Part shown: positions 16,491 through 25,489 of the stretch, in pieces
Layout: each line of letters opens with the position of its first letter
How positions within the stretch are numbered: the stretch's first letter is position 1
DNA from: Chryseobacterium sp. GVT01B
GTDB taxonomy: Bacteria > Bacteroidota > Bacteroidia > Flavobacteriales > Weeksellaceae
NCBI RefSeq assembly: GCF_019970045.1
Contig: NZ_JAHXYI010000004.1
Location: 1 to 64,000, forward strand
Direction of reading: 5' to 3'
Length of the DNA: 64,000 nt
Notes under the pieces: model-generated
Told to the model about the DNA's origin: nothing
Database searches by the model: none
Seen by the model: only the letters and a program-made list of their open reading frames with translations
Program-made: the position numbers and the translations under genes

Positions 16491-17855
16491 ATGTCTTTAA
16501 AAAGAAAGATAGCTTTAACGATCAGTATCGCCTTTTCATTACTTTTTGGAATGGTGATGGCGGTCATTTATTTATCTTTTAACGATTTCAGGAGAGATGA
16601 ATTTAAAGAACGTTTCAGACAACGACTTGAATTTACATCTCATTTCATTTCAAAATCCAAAGACTTTGAGGAGGAAGCACCGGTTTTTTTCAATGAAAAT
16701 TCAGATAATATTCTTTTGAATGAAAAGATTTTAATTTTCAACGAAAAAAAAGAACTGATCTACAGCACCATCAAGGACCGGAATGTCACCTGGGACAGTG
16801 CGATGCTTAAAGAACTGGATAAGAAAAAGATTATCTATACGGAAAGAACAGTTCCGGAGATCTATGCCGCGCTCAGGACAATTAATGGTGAAGACTATTA
16901 TATTCTTACGAGTGCCTTTGATACCAACGGAAAATCAAAACTGGGGTTTCTGAAATATCTTTTGATCACAGCTTATGCTATGAGTACCCTTCTTATTGGC
17001 TTTTTTAGTTATTATTTTGTGGAAAAGTTTCTGCGTCCGCTGGAAGATCTGAACAAAGAGATTTCTGAAGTCACGGCCCATAAACTTACAAAACAGATTC
17101 CTGTGGAGCAGTCTAATGATGAAGTCAGTGTACTGGCAAAATCATTTAATACAATGATCGGAAGGCTGGATGATGTATTTCAGTCACAAAAGGATTTTAC
17201 CGCTAGTGCTTCCCATGAGATAAGAACACCAATTACAAGAATGGCATTTCAGTTGGAGAACCTCATAAAATTTGAAGAGCATTCTCCGGAAACCTTGTCT
17301 TCTTTACAACAGATTCAACGGGATGTATACCAGTTGTCGGATTTGACGAATTCACTTTTGCTGCTTACAAAATTTGATAAAGAAAATATTCAGAGTATTT
17401 ATGAGGAGGTAAGAATTGATGAAGTTATCTTTGAGGCTTTTGAGGCAGTAGAGAAAAGTTATCCACAACTTAAGCTAGACTTTCTTATTAATGAAGACAG
17501 TTCCGAGAATGCTTTTCTCATGATAAAAGGAATTCAATCGTTATTGGTTATCGTCTTTATTAATCTCTTTAAAAATGCAGCGGTATATTCTGATAATTCA
17601 GAAGTGAATGTCTTGATTACCGAAACGAATGATAACCTTTCTGTAGAAGTTCTTTCTCATGGAAATACTATTTCTGAAGATGAGCAGGCTAAACTGTTTG
17701 AAGCTTTCACAAGAGGGAATAATGCCCAGAATATTGCAGGATCGGGCCTAGGTCTTAGGATTGTCAAAAGAATTTTGGAATACCATGATGCCGATATCAT
17801 ATACTCCTCTCCTCAGGAATATATTAATAAATTTACTTTAATTTTTAAGAAATAA
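16491..17855 (+). CDS. Sensor histidine kinase (CusS-like)
   Basis: The 454-residue kinase has membrane helices at about residues 8-30 and 154-178 with a 120-residue periplasmic sensor domain between them. A HAMP domain follows (about 176-230). HisKA has H242 in SASHEIRTPITR, and the ATPase domain has NLFKNA and GSGLGLRIVKRIL. It starts directly on the stop codon of the response regulator, so the pair is translated together. The gene context (CzcCBA/CusCBA-like genes 200 bases downstream) suggests metal sensing. No obvious Cys or His metal cluster is seen in the periplasmic loop, so the ligand is uncertain. Confidence 0.92.
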   Translation: MSLKRKIALTISIAFSLLFGMVMAVIYLSFNDFRRDEFKERFRQRLEFTSHFISKSKDFEEEAPVFFNENSDNILLNEKILIFNEKKELIYSTIKDRNVTWDSAMLKELDKKKIIYTERTVPEIYAALRTINGEDYYILTSAFDTNGKSKLGFLKYLLITAYAMSTLLIGFFSYYFVEKFLRPLEDLNKEISEVTAHKLTKQIPVEQSNDEVSVLAKSFNTMIGRLDDVFQSQKDFTASASHEIRTPITRMAFQLENLIKFEEHSPETLSSLQQIQRDVYQLSDLTNSLLLLTKFDKENIQSIYEEVRIDEVIFEAFEAVEKSYPQLKLDFLINEDSSENAFLMIKGIQSLLVIVFINLFKNAAVYSDNSEVNVLITETNDNLSVEVLSHGNTISEDEQAKLFEAFTRGNNAQNIAGSGLGLRIVKRILEYHDADIIYSSPQEYINKFTLIFKK

Positions 17856-17860
17856 TATTC

Positions 17861-17896
17861 AAAAGCAACTGACCTCAAAATCAGTTGCTTTTTTGT
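17861..17896 (+). terminator. Terminator after the two-component genes
   Basis: AAAAGCAACTGA and TCAGTTGCTTTT form a 12-base-pair stem followed by a T run. The efflux genes downstream therefore need their own promoter, consistent with control by the regulator. Confidence 0.85.
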
Positions 17897-18073
17897 TAAA
17901 CCCCGGATTAAATTTTTAATAAAAAATTCAACTCTTGGAGAATAAAATACCTTTTCAACTGTTATTTTTTTGTTTGAAACGTCCTGTAGAAGGAGATTTT
18001 AATATTTTTTTAAGCGTCATTTAAGTTTCTTTTAATAGCATCAAAGCAATTTTGTAATTTAAAAAGAAAAACA

Positions 18074-19315
18074 ATGAACAGAATTGCAGTGCTGTGTCTC
18101 GCCGTTTCCTCATTCATGGCAGCACAACAGCAGATGTCTCTTTTGGATTGCGAAGAAGCCTTTCAGAAGAACAACCTCCAGCTGCTCGCCGAACAATACA
18201 ACATCAATATGGCTGATGCAGATATTCTGCAGGCTAAAATCTGGGAACTACCACAACTAAGCGGGCAATTCAATGCTTACAATCCCCAGGATAAAAAGGT
18301 TTTTGATGTGGGACACTCAAAAGGAGCAGGAATTACTCAATTGATTTACATGGGTGGGAAAAAGAAAAACGAAATTGCTTTTGCCAAATCCAATAAAGAA
18401 CTTGCCCAGCTTCAGTTTTCCCAATTGCTGGCGGATTTAAGATCTCAGCTTCGTTCCGCCTATTTCAACCTTTATTACGAAAAACTAAAACTGGAGAATA
18501 CCAATAAGCAGTTAGGCTACATGAATGATCTTTTAAATGCTTATCGTGTGCAGTCTGCAAAAGGGAATGTTTCCCTTAAAGATGCAGTAAGGTTACAGAG
18601 TATTGTAATCCAGCTGAATCATGATAAACTTGAGATCAATAAAAATATTCTGGATTTTGAACAGAACCTGAAAGTTTTAACGGGAGTTTCGGAAGAAATA
18701 GAACCAACGATGTCTGAAGCTGAAGCTAAAGAATCACTGGCAGCACAGCCATTCGGTGATGAAGAAGAACTGAAAAGCAAAGCGTTGGAAAATAATGCTG
18801 ATTACCGTTACAATCTGAAACTTATTGACAACAGTAAGCTATATGCACAATGGCAGAAATCTTTGAATGTGCCGGATGTGACAGTAGGCGCTGCATGGGA
18901 TCAGGCAGGCGGAACTTTTAATAATGAAGCGAATCTTACCTTAGGAATTCCTTTGCCTTTATGGAAAGCGAATCAGGGGAACGTGGTAAAAGCAAACTAT
19001 GCTATTCAACAGAATCAGAAAAATGCTGACTTTCAAAAAATGACCCTGGAGACGAAAGTGCAGTCTGCTTATAAAACCTGGAAAGCACAGTATGATCAGC
19101 TTCTGGACATCAAAACTACAGATCTGCAGAATATGGACCTCGTATACAACGGAATGCTGAATAATTTCAGAAAAGGAAATGTCAACCTGATTGAATTCAC
19201 AGACTTTATGGACAGCTACAGGGAAACAGCCCTACAGATCTATGATATGAAAAATGAGATCATGCAGTCAGCAGAGCAGCTTAATCAACTCGTACAAACT
19301 AAAATCTTCTATTAA
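18074..19315 (+). CDS. TolC-family outer membrane efflux protein
   Basis: The 413-residue protein begins with a signal peptide ending near FMAAQQ. It has the long alternating helices of the TolC/CusC family (for example LRSQLRSAYFNLYYEKLKLENTNKQ and its C-terminal counterpart). It should form the trimeric outer membrane duct of a tripartite pump. The membrane-fusion protein gene starts five bases after its stop codon and the RND pump follows. It lacks a lipobox, unlike E. coli CusC. The 178 bases upstream, after the terminator, hold no perfect TAnnTTTG, as expected for an activator-dependent promoter. Confidence 0.88.
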   Translation: MNRIAVLCLAVSSFMAAQQQMSLLDCEEAFQKNNLQLLAEQYNINMADADILQAKIWELPQLSGQFNAYNPQDKKVFDVGHSKGAGITQLIYMGGKKKNEIAFAKSNKELAQLQFSQLLADLRSQLRSAYFNLYYEKLKLENTNKQLGYMNDLLNAYRVQSAKGNVSLKDAVRLQSIVIQLNHDKLEINKNILDFEQNLKVLTGVSEEIEPTMSEAEAKESLAAQPFGDEEELKSKALENNADYRYNLKLIDNSKLYAQWQKSLNVPDVTVGAAWDQAGGTFNNEANLTLGIPLPLWKANQGNVVKANYAIQQNQKNADFQKMTLETKVQSAYKTWKAQYDQLLDIKTTDLQNMDLVYNGMLNNFRKGNVNLIEFTDFMDSYRETALQIYDMKNEIMQSAEQLNQLVQTKIFY

Positions 19316-19319
19316 AACC

Positions 19320-20405
19320 ATGAAAACATATATTATCCCCGTATTGATGGCCCTTTCATTATTGGCCTGTTCAAAAAAAGAGGAAGAGAAAACCAATCAC
19401 GCCAAAAAAGGATTCGAGCTGAGCAATACAATGCTGAATTCTATTTCCCTGGCAAAAGTTGAAAAAAAGAATATAGAAGATGAATACAGCTTTTACGGAA
19501 AGATCTCAGCAGACAAAAACAGTTATATAGATGTTTATCCGCTGGTAGGAGGAAATGTGATGAGTGTAAATGTAGAGCTGGGCGACTATGTAAAAAAAGG
19601 GCAGGTGCTGGCAACCATCAGAAGTACCGAGCTTGCAGAAATTCAAAAAGATGTAAGCGATGCAAAAACAGATCTGGTAGTGGCGAAAAATAATCTTCGT
19701 GTTGCGAAGGAACTCTACGAAGGAAAATTAAATACAGAAAGAGACGTGCTGGAAGCAAAAAGCCAGTTACAAAAAGCCGAAGACCAGTTGCAGAGAGCTG
19801 CAGCAGTAAGTACGGTTTATAATGTAAAAACCGGGAATATATACAGTGTAGTAGCACCCATCAACGGTTATATTGTTCAGAAAAGTATCAATAAAGATAT
19901 GCAGCTGAGAAGTGACAGGAGTGATAATATCTTTGATGTTGCCAATACAACCAACGTTTGGGCAATAATGAATGTCAACGAATCGGATATTGATAAAATA
20001 AGCCTTGGAATGAAAGCGCAGGTATCTACTCTTTCTTACCCGGATAAAGTTTTTGACGGGAAAATTGATAAAATATTCAAGATTATTGATCCACAGACCA
20101 ATGCTATGCAGGCCAGAGTGGTATTGGATAATGCCAATGGACTTCTCATTCCGGACAGTAAAGCAACAATAAAGGTTTCCAGCCTGGAGAGCAATACGAT
20201 GCTGACTGTTCCGTCCAAAGCAGTGATTTTTGATGATAACAAGAGCTTTGTAGTGATTTTTAAATCAAGAACAGATGTGAAGGTGAGAGAAATTAAAGTA
20301 TTAAAACAAGTAGGGGATGTCACTTATATAGCAGACGGCCTGAAAGAAGGAGAAGAAGTGATTACCAACAACCAGCTGCTGATATACCGTTCACTGAACA
20401 GCTAG
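19320..20405 (+). CDS. Efflux RND transporter periplasmic adaptor lipoprotein
   Basis: This membrane-fusion protein links the inner-membrane RND pump to the outer duct. The start MKTYIIPVLMALSLLAC gives a lipoprotein signal with lipid-modified C17. A biotinyl-lipoyl half-motif (VNVELGDYVKKGQVLATI), a long coiled-coil hairpin (about residues 100-155) and a second lipoyl half (SVVAPINGYI) follow, then beta-barrel domains. The product is about 361 residues. An earlier in-frame ATG overlaps the TolC-family gene and would hide the lipobox, so it was rejected. No His-rich N-terminal metal motif of the CzcB kind is obvious. Confidence 0.9.
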   Translation: MKTYIIPVLMALSLLACSKKEEEKTNHAKKGFELSNTMLNSISLAKVEKKNIEDEYSFYGKISADKNSYIDVYPLVGGNVMSVNVELGDYVKKGQVLATIRSTELAEIQKDVSDAKTDLVVAKNNLRVAKELYEGKLNTERDVLEAKSQLQKAEDQLQRAAAVSTVYNVKTGNIYSVVAPINGYIVQKSINKDMQLRSDRSDNIFDVANTTNVWAIMNVNESDIDKISLGMKAQVSTLSYPDKVFDGKIDKIFKIIDPQTNAMQARVVLDNANGLLIPDSKATIKVSSLESNTMLTVPSKAVIFDDNKSFVVIFKSRTDVKVREIKVLKQVGDVTYIADGLKEGEEVITNNQLLIYRSLNS

Positions 20406-20474
20406 TCTTATTAAATCCTTAAGAATATTGATGTTTTTCTTTAACGGCTTTTTTAGGTCATCAATTTATCTATC

Positions 20475-23400
20475 ATGAATAAATTCATAAAAAATATAAT
20501 CGCTTTTTCATTAAAAAATAAAGCATTTACCTTTATCTGGGTAGCGATTTTAGCCATCTCCGGATTTATAAGTTTCAAAAATATGCCTATTGAAGCTTTT
20601 CCGGATGTTACCAATACCCAGATTGTCATCATTACCCAATGGAATGGGCGCAGTGCAGAAGAAGTAGAACGTTTTGTCACTACCCCCATAGAATTGGCGA
20701 TGAGCCCGGTTCAGAAAAAAACAAGTGTGAGAAGTACCACCATGTTTGGTCTTTCCATTGTTAAAATTCTGTTTGACGATGGGGTGGACGATACTTTTGC
20801 CAGAAATCAGGTCAATAACCAATTAAGAACCATTAGCCTTCCTGATGAGGTAGATCCAGAAGTACAGCCACCCTACGGGCCAACCGGGGAGATTTTCAGA
20901 TATACGCTGGAAAGTAAAACAAAAGATTCAAGAGCGTTGCTTACCCTTCAAAATTGGGTCATAGACCGTGCATTAAGAGGGGTTCCCGGAGTAGCTGATA
21001 TCAACGTTTTCGGAGGCCAGGATAAAGTTTTTGAATTAAGTATTGATCCGAGAGCATTGGATAAATATAATCTGACGCCGCTTCAGGTATATGATGCTGT
21101 CACCAAAAGTAACCTGAATGTAGGAGGAGATGTTATTGAAAAAAACGGTCAGGCTTACGTTGTAAGAGGGATTGGTTTGGTGAAATCTGTGGCCGATATC
21201 GGAAATATTACCATTCAGAATGACAGCGGAAACCCTGTTTTGGTAAAAAATGTTGCTGAGGTTCATGAAAGTTCAATGCCCAGAGTAGGACAGGCTGCCC
21301 TGAATCATCATGACGATACGGTAGAAGGAATTGTTGTCATGAGAAAAGGAGAAAATCCAAGAGAGGTTTTGGTAGGAGTGAAGGCTAAAATTAAAGAGCT
21401 TAACGAAAAAATACTTCCAAAAGATGTCAAAATGGTTACTTTCTACGACCGTGACAATCTGATGGATTTTACCACCCACACTGTAATGCACAACCTTATT
21501 GAAGGAATTGTGCTGGTAACGGTAATCGTTTTAATCTTTATGGCCGACTGGAGAACAACGCTGATTGTTTCCATCATTATTCCTCTATCCTTACTCTTTG
21601 CATTTTTATGCTTAAAGTTAGCCGGAATGAGTGCTAACCTGCTTTCATTAGGAGCCGTGGACTTCGGGATCATCATAGACGGAGCCGTCGTCATGGTAGA
21701 AGGACTCTTTGTAATGCTTGATCATAAGGCGCACAAATATGGAACAGAGAAGTTTAACAAACTCGCAAAAGGAGGCTGGATCAAACAGACCGGGACCGGA
21801 TTGGGAAAAGCAATCTTCTTTTCAAAATTAATCATCATTACTTCCCTGATTCCTATTTTCTCATTTCAGAAAGTGGAAGGGAAGATGTTTTCTCCTTTGG
21901 CTTTTACACTGGGATTTGCATTAATTGGAGCATTAATATTTACATTAACGCTGGTTCCTGTTCTTTCACATATCCTTTTAAATAAAAATGTAAGAGAAAA
22001 AAATAATCCGTTTGTTAATTTCTGGGATAGAATCGTTTTGAAAGGCTTTAATTTAACATTTAAGCATAAAAAAACGAGCATGATTGTTGCCATATCTTTC
22101 CTGGCACTCACTTTATTTTCCGGTAAATTTTTAGGAACAGAATTCCTGCCGCAGTTGAACGAAGGTTCATTGTGGATCACTGCCGAAATGCCGATGAGTT
22201 CATCATTAAAAGAATCTCTGAAAACAGCAGACCTTTTAAAGAAAGACATTATGAGCTTTTCAGAAGTCACAGATGTTCTGGCACAGACGGGGAGAAGTAA
22301 TGACGGAACAGACCCCAATGGATTTGGATTCGTACAGTTTGCTGTTAACCTTAAGCCAAGAGAAGAATGGAAGCGTAAGATCACCTATGATGAATTGATT
22401 AATGAAATTGATAAAAAGCTCAGAAGTTATCAGGGAATTACTTTCAATTATTCCCAGCCGATTTCAGATAATGTGGCAGAAGCAGTAGCAGGTTTTAAAG
22501 CAGAAAACGGAATTAAAATCTATGGTGATAATCTGGAAACTCTGGATAAAATAGCGAATGAAGTTTTATTAAAAATTAAGGATGTACAAGGGGTAAAAGA
22601 CCCCGGAATTATTAAAAATATCGGTCAGCCGGAAGTAAGCGTTGTGCTGGACAGAGATAAAATGGCTGCTTATGGAGTAATGCCGGCAGATGCACAGGCC
22701 GTATTGGAAATGGCTTTTGGAGGGAAAACCGCTTCAGAAATGTTTGATGGTGAAAGAAAATTCCCGATCCGTCTGCGTTATTCACAGGAATACAGGACCA
22801 GTGAAAACGATATTGCCGCTTTGATGGTTCCTACCCAGGACGGAGCAAAGATCCCTTTAAAAGAAATAAGTACCATTGTAAAAGACAACGGAGCTGCATT
22901 TATTTACAGAGACAATATCAAACGATATATCGGGGTTAAATTCTCCATCCGTGACAGAGATTTGGGAAGCACCATTGCCGATGCCCAGAAAAAAGTGGAA
23001 ACTATTGAACTTCCTGATGGCTATTCCGTAGGATGGACCGGACAGTTTGAAAACCAGCAGAGAGCCTCTCACAGATTGGCACAGGTGGTACCCGTAAGTA
23101 TTGTGATGATTTTCTTCCTGTTGTTTATCCTGTTTGGAAATATGAAAGATTCCCTGTTGGTACTGGCTAATGTACCTTTTGCTTTAATAGGAGGAATTAT
23201 CGCTTTACACGTTACCGGAATCAATTTTGGAATCTCTGCCGGAGTAGGGATGATTGCTCTCCTGGGAATTTGTATTCAGAATGGGGTAATTCTTATCACA
23301 GAATTCCATCAGAATGTGAAAGACGGTCTTGATATAGACTCCGCGATATTAAACGGAGTGAAATCCAGAACAAGACCCGTAATTATGACTGCGCTTATGG

Positions 23401-23573
23401 CTTCTATCGGATTGATGCCGGCAGCATTGTCTACAGGGATCGGCTCAGAATCTCAAAAACCTCTGGCGATTGTCATTATTGGAGGGCTTATTACAGCTAC
23501 CGTGCTTACACTGCTTATTTTTCCAATTATTTTCTGGATATTCAACAGAACTAAAAAGCTCAGCCACATTTAA
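20475..23573 (+). CDS. Heavy-metal efflux RND pump (CzcA/CusA family)
   Basis: This inner-membrane proton-driven pump of 1032 residues matches the heavy-metal-efflux subfamily. It has 12 predicted membrane helices and two large periplasmic loops. The proton-relay segment DFGIIIDGAVVMVEG in helix 4 has D396, D402 and E409, equivalent to the D402/D408/E415 set known from CzcA. Which ion is moved (copper/silver or zinc/cobalt/cadmium) cannot be decided by reading. It sits 69 bases after the adaptor gene, and a perfect bidirectional terminator follows. Confidence 0.93.
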   Translation: MNKFIKNIIAFSLKNKAFTFIWVAILAISGFISFKNMPIEAFPDVTNTQIVIITQWNGRSAEEVERFVTTPIELAMSPVQKKTSVRSTTMFGLSIVKILFDDGVDDTFARNQVNNQLRTISLPDEVDPEVQPPYGPTGEIFRYTLESKTKDSRALLTLQNWVIDRALRGVPGVADINVFGGQDKVFELSIDPRALDKYNLTPLQVYDAVTKSNLNVGGDVIEKNGQAYVVRGIGLVKSVADIGNITIQNDSGNPVLVKNVAEVHESSMPRVGQAALNHHDDTVEGIVVMRKGENPREVLVGVKAKIKELNEKILPKDVKMVTFYDRDNLMDFTTHTVMHNLIEGIVLVTVIVLIFMADWRTTLIVSIIIPLSLLFAFLCLKLAGMSANLLSLGAVDFGIIIDGAVVMVEGLFVMLDHKAHKYGTEKFNKLAKGGWIKQTGTGLGKAIFFSKLIIITSLIPIFSFQKVEGKMFSPLAFTLGFALIGALIFTLTLVPVLSHILLNKNVREKNNPFVNFWDRIVLKGFNLTFKHKKTSMIVAISFLALTLFSGKFLGTEFLPQLNEGSLWITAEMPMSSSLKESLKTADLLKKDIMSFSEVTDVLAQTGRSNDGTDPNGFGFVQFAVNLKPREEWKRKITYDELINEIDKKLRSYQGITFNYSQPISDNVAEAVAGFKAENGIKIYGDNLETLDKIANEVLLKIKDVQGVKDPGIIKNIGQPEVSVVLDRDKMAAYGVMPADAQAVLEMAFGGKTASEMFDGERKFPIRLRYSQEYRTSENDIAALMVPTQDGAKIPLKEISTIVKDNGAAFIYRDNIKRYIGVKFSIRDRDLGSTIADAQKKVETIELPDGYSVGWTGQFENQQRASHRLAQVVPVSIVMIFFLLFILFGNMKDSLLVLANVPFALIGGIIALHVTGINFGISAGVGMIALLGICIQNGVILITEFHQNVKDGLDIDSAILNGVKSRTRPVIMTALMASIGLMPAALSTGIGSESQKPLAIVIIGGLITATVLTLLIFPIIFWIFNRTKKLSHI

Positions 23574-23603
23574 ATTTGGATTATCTTTCATTTATATTAG
23601 TCA

Positions 23604-23634
23604 GAAGCGCGGAAAACAAAGTTTTCCGCGCTTC
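23604..23634. terminator. Bidirectional terminator between the RND pump gene and DUF4394 gene
   Basis: GAAGCGCGGAAAAC and GTTTTCCGCGCTTC form a perfect 14-base-pair stem with loop AAA, between convergent genes. Confidence 0.85.
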
Positions 23635-23662
23635 TCCATTATTGAAATAAAATATGATGAGT

Positions 23663-25165
23663 TTAAAATCCTAATCCTATAGTAAAAGCTTTTACCGTAT
23701 TCGGATAGTCGGAAACTGAAGTTGCAGCCCCTGTTGTGGTATTTATAGAGTAAATTTTTGTAGAGGAACCTACCGATGCCATTAAATAGGCTTTTTGGCT
23801 CATGCTTCCAATATCAAAACCATTAGCATTGGTAATATTAATACCTAAAGAACCTGTCTCTACTAAAGTTCCGTTATTGGGAGGGTTTTGCTGATATAAT
23901 TTATCTGTATTATGGTCAATGACAAACAAGGTAGTGGAAGTGGCACCTGCAAAGTTATTCGTATATGCCGCAGCACTTATCATTGGACTTGCCGGATTTA
24001 ACGTAATATCTACGGCCGCTATTGTTCCGTCGTTAGGATTAAGTCGGATATTCTGCCCGGTATTACTCACTACTTTTATTCTGTCAACTGTTGGATTGAA
24101 GTCAAATCCGAAATCCGTTCCGGAAAGTAAAGTTGAAAAAGGAGAAGTGCCGACCGCTGTAGCAGCACCTGTCCCTAAATTGATAGTATAAATTCTGCTT
24201 GAGCTTCCCAAAGCATATAATTGCCCGTTGACCGGCCTGAAATCTATTCCTAAAATATTCTCACCGCTTTGTAAACCAGTCACTGTTTTAGAAACAGGCA
24301 TAGGATTGTTTGGATTGAAAATTTGAAGATTATTTGAATTGTCAATCGCATAAGCTGTCGGCTCTGTAGGAATAGCAATATCAATGACTGCCTGTTGAAG
24401 AGTTCCTATCGGAGTCGTTTTGCCGTTATTCAGATCCAGAACATGCAATTTATCATTGAAAGCTAATAATGCAGTGCTGTTATCATATCTAATATCAAAC
24501 GCAGACTGTCCTGTAAAAGTAGTTCCCAGACTCCCAACCTCTACTAAAGTTCCATTGTTGGGTGGATCTTGTTTGTATAATTTTCCCAAAGCCGGATCTA
24601 TGTCAAATAAAGCAGTAGTGGAAGCACCAGCTTTACTGTTGGTATATGCTAATCCAGTTACGGAAGGGTTTGCTGTTCCGTTAATATTGATATCAGTAGC
24701 AGCAACAGCTCCGGTTTCCGGATGTAAGCGAAGGTTTTGTCCGGTATTACTCACCAGACGAATCCTGTCGACGGTAGGGTTGAAATCAATAGAAGCTATT
24801 GTTCCTGAAATCATAGGAGAAAATGCAGTAGAGCTTACCGCTCTTGCTGAAGCATTGGAAGTATTGATAATATATAATTTGCTGGCATTGGATAATGCAT
24901 ACAATTCTCCAGTCGCAGGTCTGAAATCTATGCTTAATAATTTCTCTCCTGATACAATGCCGGTTACCGCTGTTTTTGAGGTGAAAGTTTTAGGATTGTT
25001 GGAATTAAAATAAACAAGTTCATTCATAGCGGTTATTCCGTATACCATAAGATCTGGACCTTGAGGTGTCATATTTTCAGGCATGTTGTTTTCATCCGAA
25101 TTATCGCATGAAAATAATGTTATAATAGCAAACAGGGCTAAATACATGTGTAATAGTTTTCTCAT
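23663..25165 (-). CDS. DUF4394 repeat lipoprotein
   Basis: The 500-residue product has a lipoprotein signal ending LFSCDNSDE. Two tandem DUF4394 domains follow, about residues 40-265 and 270-490. Each contains a version of LLSIDFRPATGELYAL, then FNPTVDRIRLVSNTGQNLR, then DKLYQQNPPNNGTLVE, as expected for beta-propeller-like repeats. DUF4394 has no established activity, and the propeller reading is inference. The protein is probably on the outer face of a membrane. It is convergent with the efflux operon and divergent from tuf. It belongs to the block that separates the tRNA array from tuf. Confidence 0.85.
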   Translation of the reverse strand: MRKLLHMYLALFAIITLFSCDNSDENNMPENMTPQGPDLMVYGITAMNELVYFNSNNPKTFTSKTAVTGIVSGEKLLSIDFRPATGELYALSNASKLYIINTSNASARAVSSTAFSPMISGTIASIDFNPTVDRIRLVSNTGQNLRLHPETGAVAATDININGTANPSVTGLAYTNSKAGASTTALFDIDPALGKLYKQDPPNNGTLVEVGSLGTTFTGQSAFDIRYDNSTALLAFNDKLHVLDLNNGKTTPIGTLQQAVIDIAIPTEPTAYAIDNSNNLQIFNPNNPMPVSKTVTGLQSGENILGIDFRPVNGQLYALGSSSRIYTINLGTGAATAVGTSPFSTLLSGTDFGFDFNPTVDRIKVVSNTGQNIRLNPNDGTIAAVDITLNPASPMISAAAYTNNFAGATSTTLFVIDHNTDKLYQQNPPNNGTLVETGSLGINITNANGFDIGSMSQKAYLMASVGSSTKIYSINTTTGAATSVSDYPNTVKAFTIGLGF

Positions 25166-25336
25166 AATAGTAATTTTAGTTGTTATTTTGTATTTACGAG
25201 AAAAAAATAAAGTTGGATTTACGGATGGAGATCACTGCCCGTATTTTTTTATCTGTATATTGTATTCATAACTAGTAAGATAGTTTATATTTTTAATAAA
25301 ACGTTTCTAAGGATTTTTTCTATTCGGAAAAATTTG

Positions 25337-25344
25337 TAAATTTG
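25337..25344 (+). promoter_or_regulatory. Distal -7 box upstream of tuf
   Basis: TAAATTTG at 145 bases before tuf matches the consensus. It would give a long leader that includes the second promoter. Confidence 0.5.
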
Positions 25345-25419
25345 CAGTCTCAATACGTTAAATATAAGGTTTGTCCTTCACTGGATGAGAATATTGAAAG
25401 TTTTTTTAATAAAAAGTTT

Positions 25420-25446
25420 TTGGTATTTAAAAATTCATTATATTTG
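25420..25446 (+). promoter_or_regulatory. Proximal promoter of tuf
   Basis: TTG at 25420-25422 and TATATTTG at 25439-25446 are separated by 16 bases, slightly short. The leader to the tuf ATG would be about 37 bases. Confidence 0.7.
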
Positions 25447-25489
25447 CACACCGAAAATTTGAAAAACAATAAATAAATAATTTTAAATC

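Larger units (their letters stand above)
25166..25489. other. Intergenic region between the DUF4394 gene and tuf
   Basis: This 324-base region holds two TAnnTTTG promoters for tuf, at 25337-25344 and 25420-25446. The stretch nearest the DUF4394 gene shows no clear feature on the minus strand. Confidence 0.5.

Noticed and set aside
21866-22384. 172-codon antisense frame inside the RND pump gene
   Set aside because: It is entirely within a conserved coding region, with no homologous pattern and no promoter.
24420-25013. 197-codon plus-strand frame opposite the DUF4394 gene
   Set aside because: It mirrors the repeat structure of the true gene and has no independent support.
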